Origin: Halomonas halophila
GTDB lineage: Bacteria > Pseudomonadota > Gammaproteobacteria > Pseudomonadales > Halomonadaceae
Direction: 5' to 3'
Length of the DNA stretch: 64,000 bases
Assembly: GCF_030406665.1 (NCBI RefSeq)
Contig: NZ_CP129121.1
Span: 2,170,001-2,234,000, forward strand
The position numbers and the translations under genes were made by a program. This document shows positions 53,878-63,515 of this stretch, piece after piece. The notes under the pieces were generated by a model. That model searched no databases, was not told where the DNA came from, and saw nothing but the letters and a program-made list of their open reading frames with translations. Numbering within the stretch: position 1 is the first letter of the stretch; each line of letters opens with the position of its first letter.

Positions 53878-54545
53878 GTCGCGGGCCTCAGCGCCACGCC
53901 ATGGCCGGGCACGGTCTGCACGAGGGGGAACTCGAAAGGCACGTCCACGGCCTGGCGCAGGTGATAGAGATGGACCTTGAGGCTGTTGCTGTCGGGCACG
54001 TCCTCGCCCCACAGCGTGGTCTCCAGCGCCGCGCGCGACACCACGTTCGGCGAGGCTCGCAGCAGCGCCTCGAGCAGCCGCCAGCCGGTGGGCGAGAGAT
54101 GGATCGGCCGCCCCGCACGCGTGACACGTCGCTCCCCCAGGTGCATCTCCAGGTCGGCACAGCCGAGGCGCTGGGACTGGCCGCTGCGGCGCCTGGCCAA
54201 GGCATGGACCCGCGCCGCCAGCTCGCGCAGCTCGAAGGGCTTGACCAGATAGTCGTCGGTGCCGGCCGCGAAGCCGGCCAGCTTGTCGTCCAGGGCATCA
54301 CGGGCGGTGAGCATCAGCACCGGGATGTCGCGCCCGGCCTCGCGCAGGCGCTCGCAGACCCGCAGGCCGTCCAGCCGCGGCAGGTGCAGGTCGAGCAGCA
54401 CCAGGTCGGGCGGCTGGCGCTCGACCAGCTCGAGGCCCGCCACGCCGTTGGCGGCGTGGTCGCAACGCATGCCCTCGAGCGCCAGATAGTCGATCAGCGT
54501 CTCGGCCAGGTCGATGTCGTCCTCGATCAGCAGCACGCTCAGCAT
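53874..54545 (-). CDS. OmpR/PhoB-type response regulator
   Basis: The 223-residue regulator has a receiver domain with acidic pocket (LIEDDIDLAE), phospho-acceptor Asp (LVLLDLHLPRLDGL), Thr (LMLTARDA) and Lys (YLVKPFELRE), and a winged-helix output domain (LSPTGWRLLEALLRASPNVVS region). It is coupled by overlap to the kinase gene, with which it forms a two-component system. Confidence 0.92.
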   Translation of the reverse strand: MLSVLLIEDDIDLAETLIDYLALEGMRCDHAANGVAGLELVERQPPDLVLLDLHLPRLDGLRVCERLREAGRDIPVLMLTARDALDDKLAGFAAGTDDYLVKPFELRELAARVHALARRRSGQSQRLGCADLEMHLGERRVTRAGRPIHLSPTGWRLLEALLRASPNVVSRAALETTLWGEDVPDSNSLKVHLYHLRQAVDVPFEFPLVQTVPGHGVALRPAT

Positions 54546-54928
54546 CGGCTCTCCTCGCTCGATTCACGCCCGTGCCGTCGCAGCATGCCCCGGCATGGGT
54601 TCAGGAAAATGAGCAGAATATGATGCCACAACCCGGCGCGACCGAGTCGACCGACGACGACGCCCGGCCCCCCCCTCGACGCCCGGAACCATGGCGGCGG
54701 CGATGGGAGACAAGCACCACGCCCGGCGACGACCGGGACCATAAAAAAAACCGCCCGGTACGGGCGGTTTGAAGAAGAACAGGGAATATCGCCTCAGTGA
54801 GACCCAGGCAGCTTGTACCCGAAGGGGTTAGGGAAGCGTTAAGGTATGGCCTCAGAGACACCGACTCGACGAGGGGTGTCGCCGGCAGGCCAGCGGCAGG
54901 ATCCGAACAGCCAGGGAGGTACGGGAAG
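54546..54928. other. Intergenic region with orphan minus-strand terminator
   Basis: No gene is supported. A strong terminator oriented to the minus strand lies at 54743-54770, and a small hairpin (GACACC / GGTGTC) at about 54857-54880. The right end includes the ribosome binding region of the ABC transporter gene. Confidence 0.6.
54743..54770 (-). terminator. Orphan intrinsic terminator (minus strand)
   Basis: On the minus strand AAACCGCCCG / CGGGCGGTTT closes a short loop and is followed by eight T. No minus-strand gene lies upstream (to the right) before the plus-strand ABC genes, so it would end an unannotated transcript. Confidence 0.75.
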
Positions 54929-55866
<938 letters not shown>

Positions 55867-55870
<4 letters not shown>

Positions 55871-56628
55871 ACCTCGAATCCGTGAAGACCCTCTACGTGG
55901 CCGAGATGTCGCGCAGCCTGCGCACCGTGTTGCAGAGCATCGTCTCACCGGTGATCTCCACCTCGCTCTACTTCGTGGTCTTCGGCGCCGCCATCGGCAC
56001 CCGCATCAGCGAGGTCGAGGGCGTCAGCTACGGCGCCTTCATCGTGCCCGGGCTGATCATGCTGATGCTGCTGACCCAGAGCGTCTCCAACGCTTCCTTC
56101 GGCATCTTCTTCCCGCGCTTCTCGGGCTCGATCTACGAGATCCTCTCGGCGCCGGTCTCCTACTTCGAGGTGGTGCTGGGCTTCGTCGGCGCGGCGGCCA
56201 CCAAATCGGTGATCCTGGGGCTGATCGTGCTCGGCACCGCGAGCCTGTTCGTGCCCTTCACCATCGCCCACCCGCTGGTGATGCTGCTGTTCCTGGTGCT
56301 CACCGCCCTGACCTTCAGCCTGCTCGGCTTCATCATCGGCATCTGGGCCGACGGCTTCGAGAAGCTGCAGCTGGTGCCGCTGCTGGTGATCACCCCGCTG
56401 ACCTTCCTCGGTGGCACCTTCTATTCCATCGACATGCTGCCGCCACTGTGGCAGGCGGTGACGCTGGCCAACCCGGTGGTCTATCTGGTCAGCGGCTTCC
56501 GCTGGAGCTTCTACGGCCTGGGCGACGTCAGCATCTGGGCCAGCCTGGCGGTGATCGGGCTTTTCCTGGCGGTGGCGCTCGCCGTGGTCAGCTGGATCTT
56601 CCGCAGCGGCTACCGGCTCAAGCCCTGA
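55867..56628 (+). CDS. ABC-2 type transporter permease
   Basis: The 253-residue permease has six membrane segments and the ABC-2 pattern (VAEMSRSLRTVLQSIVSPVI; PGLIMLMLLTQSVSNASFG; TPLTFLGGTFYSIDMLPPLW). ATG 55867 overlaps the ATPase stop by 4 bases. A 13-bp hairpin follows the stop. Confidence 0.9.
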
Positions 56629-56640
56629 CCGTCCCGCCAG

Positions 56641-56681
56641 GATACCCGCCGCGCTATCGCCGCCGCGCCGCGGCGGGTATC
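56641..56681 (+). terminator. Hairpin after the ABC exporter operon
   Basis: A perfect 13-bp inverted repeat (GATACCCGCCGCG / CGCGGCGGGTATC) with a 15-base loop lies 12 bases past the stop. It has no T run. Confidence 0.5.
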
Positions 56682-56719
56682 ATCGCCAGCCCCGATCACC
56701 GAGGCCGAGGGAGGTCCCC

Positions 56720-57721
56720 ATGCCGATCCTGCACAGCATCATCCACCGCATCGACAAGGGCGACGGCGAGACCCCGGCCCGCCTGGTGCCCGCCGAGGCC
56801 CCGCTCGCGGCTTCCACGGCCCTCGACGACCTGGTCTCGGGGCTCAACGACGCCTATCACGGCAAGGCCAAGAACTGGGGCCGCTTCGCCGACGACGAAC
56901 CGGCCGCCTTTCCCGCAGCGCTGAGCGCCTTCCTCGACGGCGAGCGCGACTTCCCCAGCCTGACCCGGGCGCTGGCCGAACAGATCGTGCCACTGGTCGA
57001 CGACCACCTGCCCGTGGGCGGCCACCTGCTGGTCGTCGACCATCGCCAGGGCGAGGCCCGCTACCTGATTCTCGCGCTGCTGCATCACCGCGACGGCTTC
57101 GGCATCGACGATGCCCTCGGCGTGGTGCCCGCCCGCCAGCTCAATCTGGCCCAGATGACGCTGGCCGCGCGCCTCGACGTCAACCAGTGGCAGAACGGCT
57201 CGGCCTCGCATCCGTATCTCTCCTGGACCCGCGACCGCGGCGGCAAGAAGCTGTCCGAGGCCTTCGCCGAGGCGCTGGGCGCCCGCGAGCAGCGCGACGC
57301 CGGCGAGGAGACCCGCACCCTGCTCAAGGCCTTCAGCGACTTCGTCGAGAACGAGGACCTGCCGGAAGAAGCCAGCCGCGAGAAGACCGACGCCCTGGTC
57401 GACTACGCCAGCGACCAGGCCAAGCTCGGCGAGCCCATCACCCTCGAGGACCTCTCCGAGCTGGTCGACGAGGAGCGGCCCAAGGCCTTCTATGAACACA
57501 TCCGCAACAGCGACTACGGGCTGAACCCCGAGATCCCGCCGGACAAGCGCACCCTCAACCAGTTCCGGCGCTTCACCGGCCGCGCCGCCGGCGTCTCGAT
57601 CAGCTTCGACTCCCACCTGCTGGGCGCCGCCGTGGAGTACGACGAGGACGGCGACCGGCTGATCATCAAGAAGGTGCCGAACGGGCTGCGCGACCAGCTC
57701 AAGCAGCGCCAGGGCGACTGA
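56720..57721 (+). CDS. yejK: Nucleoid-associated protein YejK
   Basis: The 333-residue protein matches the YejK/NdpA family: ILHSIIHRIDKGDGETP at the start, LPVGGHLLVVDHRQGEARYL, and SKxG-type FTGRAAGVSISFDSHLLG at the end. It binds the nucleoid, but its function is not known in detail. GGGAGG precedes the ATG. Confidence 0.9.
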   Translation: MPILHSIIHRIDKGDGETPARLVPAEAPLAASTALDDLVSGLNDAYHGKAKNWGRFADDEPAAFPAALSAFLDGERDFPSLTRALAEQIVPLVDDHLPVGGHLLVVDHRQGEARYLILALLHHRDGFGIDDALGVVPARQLNLAQMTLAARLDVNQWQNGSASHPYLSWTRDRGGKKLSEAFAEALGAREQRDAGEETRTLLKAFSDFVENEDLPEEASREKTDALVDYASDQAKLGEPITLEDLSELVDEERPKAFYEHIRNSDYGLNPEIPPDKRTLNQFRRFTGRAAGVSISFDSHLLGAAVEYDEDGDRLIIKKVPNGLRDQLKQRQGD

Positions 57722-57749
57722 CCCCAGCCGCCCCGAGCGTCAACGTCTC

Positions 57750-58187
57750 TCAGCCCAGCTGCGCCGCTAGCCACTGGCGCAGCTGCGGCCCCTGCAGCAG
57801 CCCCGGCTGGCGGGCCGCCTCCTGGCCTTGCTTGAACAGGATCAGCGTCGGGATGCTGCGGATGCCAAAGCGGCCGGCCAGGCCCTGCTCGGCCTCGGTG
57901 TCCAGCTTGGCGAAGCGCAGACGCGGCTCCAGTTCGCGGGCCGCCTCGGCGAAGATCGGCGCCATCGCCTTGCACGGGCCGCACCAGCTGGCCCAGAAAT
58001 CGACCACCACCGGCAGCGAACTGCGCGCCACCAGCGACGCGAAGTTGGCACCGGTCAACGTCAGCGGCTCACCGGTGAACATCGGCTGTTGGCACTTGCC
58101 GCAGCGCGGGCCGGCGGACAAGCGATCGGGGCGAACCCGGTTCATGGCATGACAGTGGGCACAGCCCAGCAGCAGGGCATCGGACAT
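57750..58187 (-). CDS. trxC: Thioredoxin 2 (TrxC)
   Basis: The 145-residue protein has an N-terminal zinc finger (GCAHCHAMNRV and RCGKCQQPM: two CxxC pairs) and a thioredoxin domain with active site WASWCGPCKAMAP. The zinc finger separates TrxC from TrxA. It reduces protein disulfides in the cytoplasm, often under oxidative stress. It is convergent with yejK. Confidence 0.93.
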   Translation of the reverse strand: MSDALLLGCAHCHAMNRVRPDRLSAGPRCGKCQQPMFTGEPLTLTGANFASLVARSSLPVVVDFWASWCGPCKAMAPIFAEAARELEPRLRFAKLDTEAEQGLAGRFGIRSIPTLILFKQGQEAARQPGLLQGPQLRQWLAAQLG

Positions 58188-58287
58188 GATGGGACTCCAG
58201 AGGGGGGAAGACCCGAGAAACTATGTCGCCTGATGCCGGCGCCATCAAGCGCGCCGCGACGATCAGACACGGCGAAGAGAGTCGGGC

Positions 58288-60672
58288 TCAGAACAGCCCG
58301 AGCTGACGGTCGATCAGGGTCGCGAAGTCGTCTCCCACGAACGGCAGGATGGCATCCGCCACCGGCTGCAGCTGACGGGTCAGGTAGTGATCGGTGTCGA
58401 TGGCCGAACACTGCTGTTCCAGCGGCTCCGGCCCCGCCACCGTCATCACGTAGCGAATCCATCCGCCGTGCCGATACCGGCGCGGCCGACCGAGCCGGTC
58501 GCTGGCCTCGTCGGCGAGCCGCGCCGCCCGCACATGGGGCGGCACGTTGCGCCGATAGTCGTCCAGGGAACGACGCAGCCGCTTGCGATACACCAGCCGA
58601 TCATCGAAGTCGCCGGCCAGGGTGCGACGCACATAGTCGCGGATGAAATCCCGATAGGGGTCGCCGTTGAAGATGCGCCGATAGAGCTCCTGCTGGAAGT
58701 CCTTGGCCAGGTCCGTCCAGTCGCTGCGCACGCTCTCCAACCCCTTGAAGACCATCCGCTCGTCCCCGGACGCGTCGCGCACCAGTCCGGCATAGCGTTT
58801 CTTGCTGCCCGCTTCGGCCCCGCGAATGGTCGGCATCAGAAAGCGTCGGTAATGGGTCTCGAACTGCAGCTCCAGCGCGCTCGCGAGGCCATGTTCCCGG
58901 GCCAGGTGTTCACGCCACCAGGCATTGACGTGTGCCACCAGGCGCCGGCCGATCGCCTCCGCCTGCTGCTCGGGATGCTCGCGGCCGAGCCACACGAAGG
59001 TGGAGTCGGTGTCGCCGTAGATGACGGTATAGCCTTCGGCCTCGACCAGCTCGCGCGTGCGTCGCATGATCTCGTGCCCGCGCATGGTGATCGACGAGGC
59101 CAGGCGTGCATCGAAGAAGCGGCAGCCCTTCGATCCCAGCACGCCATAGAAGCTGTTCATGATGATCTTCAACGCCTGGGAAAGCGGCGCGTTGCCCGCG
59201 CGCTTGGCGGCCTCGCGCCCTTCCCAGACCCGCGCCACGATAGTCGGCAGCGCGTGCTGAGTCCGCGAGAAGCGGGCTCCGCGAAACCCCGGCACCGAGG
59301 CCGCGTCCGTGGGATCGGCGAGCCCCTCCACCAGGCCCGCCGGGTCGATCAGGAAGCTGCGGATGATCGAGGGATACAGGCTCTTGAAGTCCAGCACCAG
59401 CACCGAGTCGTAGAGGCCGGGGCGGGAATCCATCACGAAGCCGCCGGGGCTCTCGGCGGCTTCTGCCTCGCCGAGATTCGGCGCCACGAATCCCAGGCGG
59501 TGCAGGCGAGGCAGGTAGAGATGGGTGAAGGCCGCCACCGACCCGCCGCTGCGGTCGGCGGACAGCCCGGTCACCGTGGCCCGCTCCAGCAGAAAGCCGA
59601 GTAGCTCGGTCTCGGCGAAGATCCGCGTCACCAGCTCGCAGTCCTTGAGGTTGTAGCGCGCCAGCGCCGGCTTGTCCTCGGCGAACATGCGCAGGATGTC
59701 ATCCAGCCGCTGGTAGGGGTTGTCGATGGCCTTGCCCTCGCCCAGCAGCGCCTGGGCCACGTGCTCCAGGGAAAAGGAAGAGAAGTGCCAGGTGGCCGAG
59801 CGCAGTGCCTCGATGCCGTCGATGATCAGCCGCCCCGCCGCCGAGGCGACGAAACGATTGGCCTGATGGCCATGGGCACGCCACTCCATCACGGCACCGC
59901 CGCGCCCCAGTCGCAGGGCAACGCCGAGCCGCCGCGCATGTTCGTGGAGGATGCGCAGGTCGAACTGCACGAGATTCCAGCCGATGATGGCATCCGGGTC
60001 GTGCTCGGCGAACCATCGGCTGAGCCGCTCCAGCAGGTCCGAGCGGCTATCGCAGTATTCGAGGGAGAAATCGAGCCCATCGGCCACACCGTTGGGCGGG
60101 CCCAGCATCAGTACCCGGCGTTCTTCCCCGCTTTCCAGGGCAATGGAATACAGCTCGCCGCTCCCGCTGGTCTCGATGTCCAGCGACACCACCTTGAGTC
60201 GTGGACGATAGTCCGGCGCCGGCCTGAGCCGCGTCGCCATCAAGCCGCCCGCGCCGTCGGGCTCTCCCTCGACGCTCACCGGCGCGGTGATGAAACGCTC
60301 CATCAGATAGCGTTCCGGCGGCCGGATATCGGCCTCGTAGACCTCCACGCCGGCGTGCGTCAGGCGCCGTTCCAGGGCCGTCAGGCGGTGATGCGGCCGA
60401 CAGTAGAGTCCCAGCACGGGGCGTCGATGAAAGTCGCGCAGCGCCAGGGAGCGCAGCTCGACGTCGCGCTCGCCATGCAGCACGGCCTCGGCGTGTCGGC
60501 GCTGCTCCACCGGGATAAAGGCCACCGACGGCCGCGGCGGCACGCGCACTCGCAGCGCCCCCTCGTCCGTCGCCAGCCAGAACTCGCCCTGGGGGCCTTC
60601 GGACGTCTCCTGCCAATCTCGAGTCAGGATGAACCCCTGCCGCACCACTACCGTCGCTCCTCGCTTGCCCAT
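58288..60672 (-). CDS. polB: DNA polymerase II (family B)
   Basis: The 794-residue polymerase is near the E. coli length of 783. Exonuclease motifs are present (SLDIETSG; a central Asp region in IIGWNLVQFDLRIL; YNLKDCELV) and polymerase motifs A (DFKSLYPSIIRSF), B (KIIMNSFYGVLGS) and C (YGDTDSTFVW). It serves repair and replication restart and is SOS-controlled in E. coli; I saw no clear LexA box here. The start ATG lies 48 bases left of an orphan terminator. Confidence 0.95.
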   Translation of the reverse strand: MGKRGATVVVRQGFILTRDWQETSEGPQGEFWLATDEGALRVRVPPRPSVAFIPVEQRRHAEAVLHGERDVELRSLALRDFHRRPVLGLYCRPHHRLTALERRLTHAGVEVYEADIRPPERYLMERFITAPVSVEGEPDGAGGLMATRLRPAPDYRPRLKVVSLDIETSGSGELYSIALESGEERRVLMLGPPNGVADGLDFSLEYCDSRSDLLERLSRWFAEHDPDAIIGWNLVQFDLRILHEHARRLGVALRLGRGGAVMEWRAHGHQANRFVASAAGRLIIDGIEALRSATWHFSSFSLEHVAQALLGEGKAIDNPYQRLDDILRMFAEDKPALARYNLKDCELVTRIFAETELLGFLLERATVTGLSADRSGGSVAAFTHLYLPRLHRLGFVAPNLGEAEAAESPGGFVMDSRPGLYDSVLVLDFKSLYPSIIRSFLIDPAGLVEGLADPTDAASVPGFRGARFSRTQHALPTIVARVWEGREAAKRAGNAPLSQALKIIMNSFYGVLGSKGCRFFDARLASSITMRGHEIMRRTRELVEAEGYTVIYGDTDSTFVWLGREHPEQQAEAIGRRLVAHVNAWWREHLAREHGLASALELQFETHYRRFLMPTIRGAEAGSKKRYAGLVRDASGDERMVFKGLESVRSDWTDLAKDFQQELYRRIFNGDPYRDFIRDYVRRTLAGDFDDRLVYRKRLRRSLDDYRRNVPPHVRAARLADEASDRLGRPRRYRHGGWIRYVMTVAGPEPLEQQCSAIDTDHYLTRQLQPVADAILPFVGDDFATLIDRQLGLF

Positions 60673-61109
60673 GAGGCTCCATCATATCGCGGCGGCAAGA
60701 CACTCACGGGTCACGGACATAAAAAAAGCCTCCCCGAAGGGAGGCCAGTTGGAGCACGCCAGCTCACTCGTCGGGTCGGTCGTCTCACTGCGACGCAATG
60801 ACGACCGGCAGACAATCGGAGCAAAGCCCAGACAGGAAAGGCTCCGACCGCCGACACCCATATCAAAGCAATGTACAGGCCAAAAAATAAATAGCTCTTT
60901 AAAATCAATTAAATAATAAAATATAGCGCCGTGTCGGAACGAGACCGCGTGGAACGGCCACGCTGCGGCGCACCATCATGAACCGCCTAATGGATGCGAT
61001 GCGTCACTTCGGAGCACCGGACGCCGGTCGCGACGCCCGGCGGCACTTGATGGAAATCCCTTCCATCGCGCATTCTGATGCTTATCTTCATTGCCACCGG
61101 AGCATCGCC
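60673..61109. other. Intergenic region with candidate small RNA
   Basis: No protein gene is supported. A minus-strand terminator (60721-60745) follows two hairpin-forming stretches (60778-60806; 60817-60846). An AT-rich block at about 60880-60930 could hold promoters in either direction. The right part leads to the dehydrogenase gene. Confidence 0.6.
60721..60880 (-). ncRNA. Candidate small RNA ending in an orphan terminator
   Basis: On the minus strand the segment can form CGGAGC/GCTCCG (60817-60846), then GGTCGTC/GACGACC (60778-60806), and ends in GCCTCCC-CGAA-type stem followed by seven T (60745-60721). An AT-rich stretch lies just upstream. There is no known family match by eye and the 5' end is a guess. 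Inference only. Confidence 0.4.
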
Positions 61110-62003
61110 ATGCCCTCTCCCCGCCTCGGCTTCATCGGCATCGGCCTGATGGGCGACCCCATGACCCGCCGTCTGCTGGCGGCCGGCTTCGAGGTGACGG
61201 CCTGGAACCGCTCGCCGGACAAGACCGCCGGCGTGGCCGAGGCCGGTGCCCGCGTGGCCGGCTCGATCGGCGAGCTGGTCGCGGCCTCGGACGTCATCCT
61301 GCTGTGCCTGGCCAACACCGCCGTGGTCGAGGCCGTGGTGTTCGGCGAGGACGGCGTGGCTGCCCATGTGCGCCCCGGCCAGCGCCTGCTCGATCTCTCC
61401 AGCAGCGACCCCGACGCCACGCGCGACATGGCTGCGCGGCTCGCGGACGCCTGCGGCGTCGCCTGGGTCGATGCCCCGGTCTCCGGCGGCGTGGCCGGCG
61501 CCGAGGCCGGCGAGCTGGCGGTGATGTGCGGCGGCACCGACGCGGACGTCGACGCGCTGCGCCCGGTGCTCGCCCCGCTGGCCGCCCGGGTGACGCACAT
61601 GGGTCCGGTGGGCAGCGGCCAGGTGACCAAGGTCTGCAACCAGATGATCGTCGGCTGCCAGGCGGCGGTGATCGCCGAGACGGTCGCCCTGGCGGAAGCC
61701 AGCGGCGTGGACGCCACCCGGCTGACCGAGGCGCTGGCCGGCGGCTTCGCCGACTCCAGGCCGTTTCGCATCCTCGCCCCGCGCATGGCCGAGCGCGACT
61801 TCGCCGCCCCGCCCTGGCACCTGCGCACCCTGCTCAAGGACCTGGACATGGCGGTGGCCCAGAGCGGCCGCGCCACCAGCGCCACGCCGATGAGCGCCCT
61901 GGCCGCCCAGCTGATGCGCGGTCATGCCGCTCGCGGGCACGGCGAGGCGGATCCGGCCACCCTGGTCGAGGCCTATCGCTCGCCGGGCTCGGGCGAGGCG
62001 TGA
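61110..62003 (+). CDS. Beta-hydroxyacid dehydrogenase (3-hydroxyisobutyrate dehydrogenase-like)
   Basis: The 297-residue protein has the N-terminal NAD(P) fingerprint LGFIGIGLMGDPMTRRLLAA, the substrate motif DAPVSGGVAGAEAGEL, and the catalytic-Lys segment GSGQVTKVCNQMIVG. The helical C-terminal domain has LLKDLDMAVAQS. It oxidises a beta-hydroxy acid; the substrate could be 3-hydroxyisobutyrate, tartronate semialdehyde or similar. ATG 61110 has GGAG upstream. Its stop codon lies inside a heptamer repeat. Confidence 0.88.
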   Translation: MPSPRLGFIGIGLMGDPMTRRLLAAGFEVTAWNRSPDKTAGVAEAGARVAGSIGELVAASDVILLCLANTAVVEAVVFGEDGVAAHVRPGQRLLDLSSSDPDATRDMAARLADACGVAWVDAPVSGGVAGAEAGELAVMCGGTDADVDALRPVLAPLAARVTHMGPVGSGQVTKVCNQMIVGCQAAVIAETVALAEASGVDATRLTEALAGGFADSRPFRILAPRMAERDFAAPPWHLRTLLKDLDMAVAQSGRATSATPMSALAAQLMRGHAARGHGEADPATLVEAYRSPGSGEA

Positions 62004-62028
62004 GGCGTGAGGCGTGAGGCGTGAGGCG
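61995..62028. repeat. Tandem heptamer repeat GAGGCGT at gene end
   Basis: Four exact copies of GAGGCGT and a partial fifth span the dehydrogenase stop codon (TGA 62001-62003). Because the unit contains TGA in the right phase, the stop survives copy-number change. Confidence 0.9.
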
Positions 62029-62035
62029 CCCAGAT

Positions 62036-62073
62036 ATAGCCATATGAGGCTATTACATTGAAAAATAGCCTCG
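62036..62073. promoter_or_regulatory. Nested inverted repeats upstream of the SatD gene
   Basis: ATAGCC-6-GGCTAT overlaps GAGGCTATT-8-AATAGCCTC, giving three alternating copies of the same half-site about 40 bp before ATG 62116. The arrangement suits an operator; the SatD protein has its own DNA-binding-like end. Role inferred. Confidence 0.5.
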
Positions 62074-62115
62074 AGAATCTATCCTGAGGCATGACCGCCG
62101 TCCTCGGGAGCCCCC

Positions 62116-62763
62116 ATGGCCACACGCCTTGCCGTCATCACCGGCGACATCATCGACTCGCGCCGCCTCGAGGAGGGCCAGCGCCTCCATCGGGTGCTCG
62201 AGACGACCCTGACGGGCCTCGCCGAGCGCCACGAGGGCGACTATCAGCGCTACCGCGGCGACGGCTTCCAGCTTGCCATCGCCCGGGCCGAGGCGGCCCT
62301 GGACGCGGCCGTGGCGCTGCGTGCCGCCCTGATCGCACACTCCGAGACCGGACACCGCTGGGACGCCCGGCTCGCCATCGCGGTGGGGCACGACGACTGG
62401 CGGCCCGGCGAGGCGCTGGCCTCCGCCGATGGCCCGGTCTTCGTCGCCTCCGGCCAGGCACTGGACGCGCTGAATGCGTCGGAGACGCACCTCGCCCTGC
62501 GGCATACCGACGTCGATGAGGCCCCCTGCGAGGCTCTGCTGATCCGCCATCTGGATGCCCTGCTGGCCGACTGGTCGCCCCGCGCCGCCGAGGCGGTCGG
62601 CCTGCGTCTGACCGAGGATCTCACCCAGCAGGCGCTGGCCGAGCGGCTGGGCATTCGCCAGCCCAGCGTCCACAAGCGCCTGCGCGCCGCCCGCTGGCCC
62701 CTGCTGGCCGACACCCTGACGCATGTCCGCGCCTCGCTCGCCGGCGAGGAGGCGACGCCATGA
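62116..62763 (+). CDS. SatD family protein
   Basis: The 215-residue protein opens with LAVITGDIIDSRRLEEGQRL, typical of the SatD family, and ends with a sigma-region-4-like helix-turn-helix (LTEDLTQQALAERLGIRQPSVHKRLRAAR, landmarks QQALAERLGIRQPSVHKRL). The N-terminal part resembles a nucleotide cyclase-like fold (YQRYRGDGFQLAI). Function unknown. It is coupled by a 4-base overlap to the DUF3307 gene. Confidence 0.8.
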   Translation: MATRLAVITGDIIDSRRLEEGQRLHRVLETTLTGLAERHEGDYQRYRGDGFQLAIARAEAALDAAVALRAALIAHSETGHRWDARLAIAVGHDDWRPGEALASADGPVFVASGQALDALNASETHLALRHTDVDEAPCEALLIRHLDALLADWSPRAAEAVGLRLTEDLTQQALAERLGIRQPSVHKRLRAARWPLLADTLTHVRASLAGEEATP

Positions 62764-63512
62764 CCGCCACGGCCCTGACGACGCTGTTCGCCCTGATCAT
62801 CGCTCACCTGGTGGGCGACTTCCTGCTCCAGCCGCGACGCTGGGTCGAGGCACGCCAGCGCGACAAGGCCCGTGCCGGCGTGCTCTACCTGCATGCCGGG
62901 ATCCATGGGCTGCTGGCCCTGGCGGTGCTGGTCGTCGCCGGCATCGATCCGCTCGCCGCCGCGGCCTGGTCGGTGACCATCGCCGCCAGCCACGCGCTGA
63001 TCGACCTGGGCAAGGCGCATCTGGACCCGCGGCGGCTGTGCTGGTTTCTGCTCGATCAGGCCCTGCATCTGACCGTGCTGGTCGGCGTCTGGCTGGCCTC
63101 GCTGGCCTCGCTGGGCAGCCTGGCACCGCTCGCCGCGGCGGCCGACTGGCTGAGCCGCCCCGAGGTGATGGCGCACGCCCTCGCCTACCTGCTGGTCACC
63201 CGCCCCATGGCCATCGCCATCGCGCTGGCCATGCGCCCCTGGAGCGAGGAGGTCACCGACCCCGGCACCCTGGTCGCCGCCGGGGCTCGCATCGGCATGC
63301 TCGAACGGCTGCTGGTGCTGACCCTGGTGCTGCTCGACGAGCTGACCGCGGTGGGCTTTCTGCTCACCGCCAAGTCGGTGCTGCGCTTCGGCGATCTGCG
63401 CGCCCGCCGCGACCGCAAGCTCACCGAGTACGTGCTGCTGGGCACCCTGCTCAGCGTCACCGCCACCCTGGCGCTGGGTCTGGCGGTGCGCCAGCTGCCC
63501 TGGACGGCCTGA
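62760..63512 (+). CDS. DUF3307 membrane protein
   Basis: The 250-residue protein has about six membrane segments. The start (LFALIIAHLVGDFLLQPRRWVEARQRDK) and the SHALIDLGKAHL block are diagnostic of DUF3307; many members end near residue 120-240. It is usually paired with SatD, as here, which suggests a shared but unknown job at the membrane. Confidence 0.85.
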   Translation: MTATALTTLFALIIAHLVGDFLLQPRRWVEARQRDKARAGVLYLHAGIHGLLALAVLVVAGIDPLAAAAWSVTIAASHALIDLGKAHLDPRRLCWFLLDQALHLTVLVGVWLASLASLGSLAPLAAAADWLSRPEVMAHALAYLLVTRPMAIAIALAMRPWSEEVTDPGTLVAAGARIGMLERLLVLTLVLLDELTAVGFLLTAKSVLRFGDLRARRDRKLTEYVLLGTLLSVTATLALGLAVRQLPWTA

Positions 63513-63515
63513 GCC

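Noticed and set aside
54743..54928. 6S RNA in the region upstream of the ABC genes
   Set aside because: A short stretch resembles the 6S 5' side, but the ends do not pair into the required long closed stem.
60711..60908. 65-residue hydrophobic frame on the minus strand
   Set aside because: It reads through the strong terminator at 60721-60745 and has an Arg-rich tail; a structured RNA explains the segment better.
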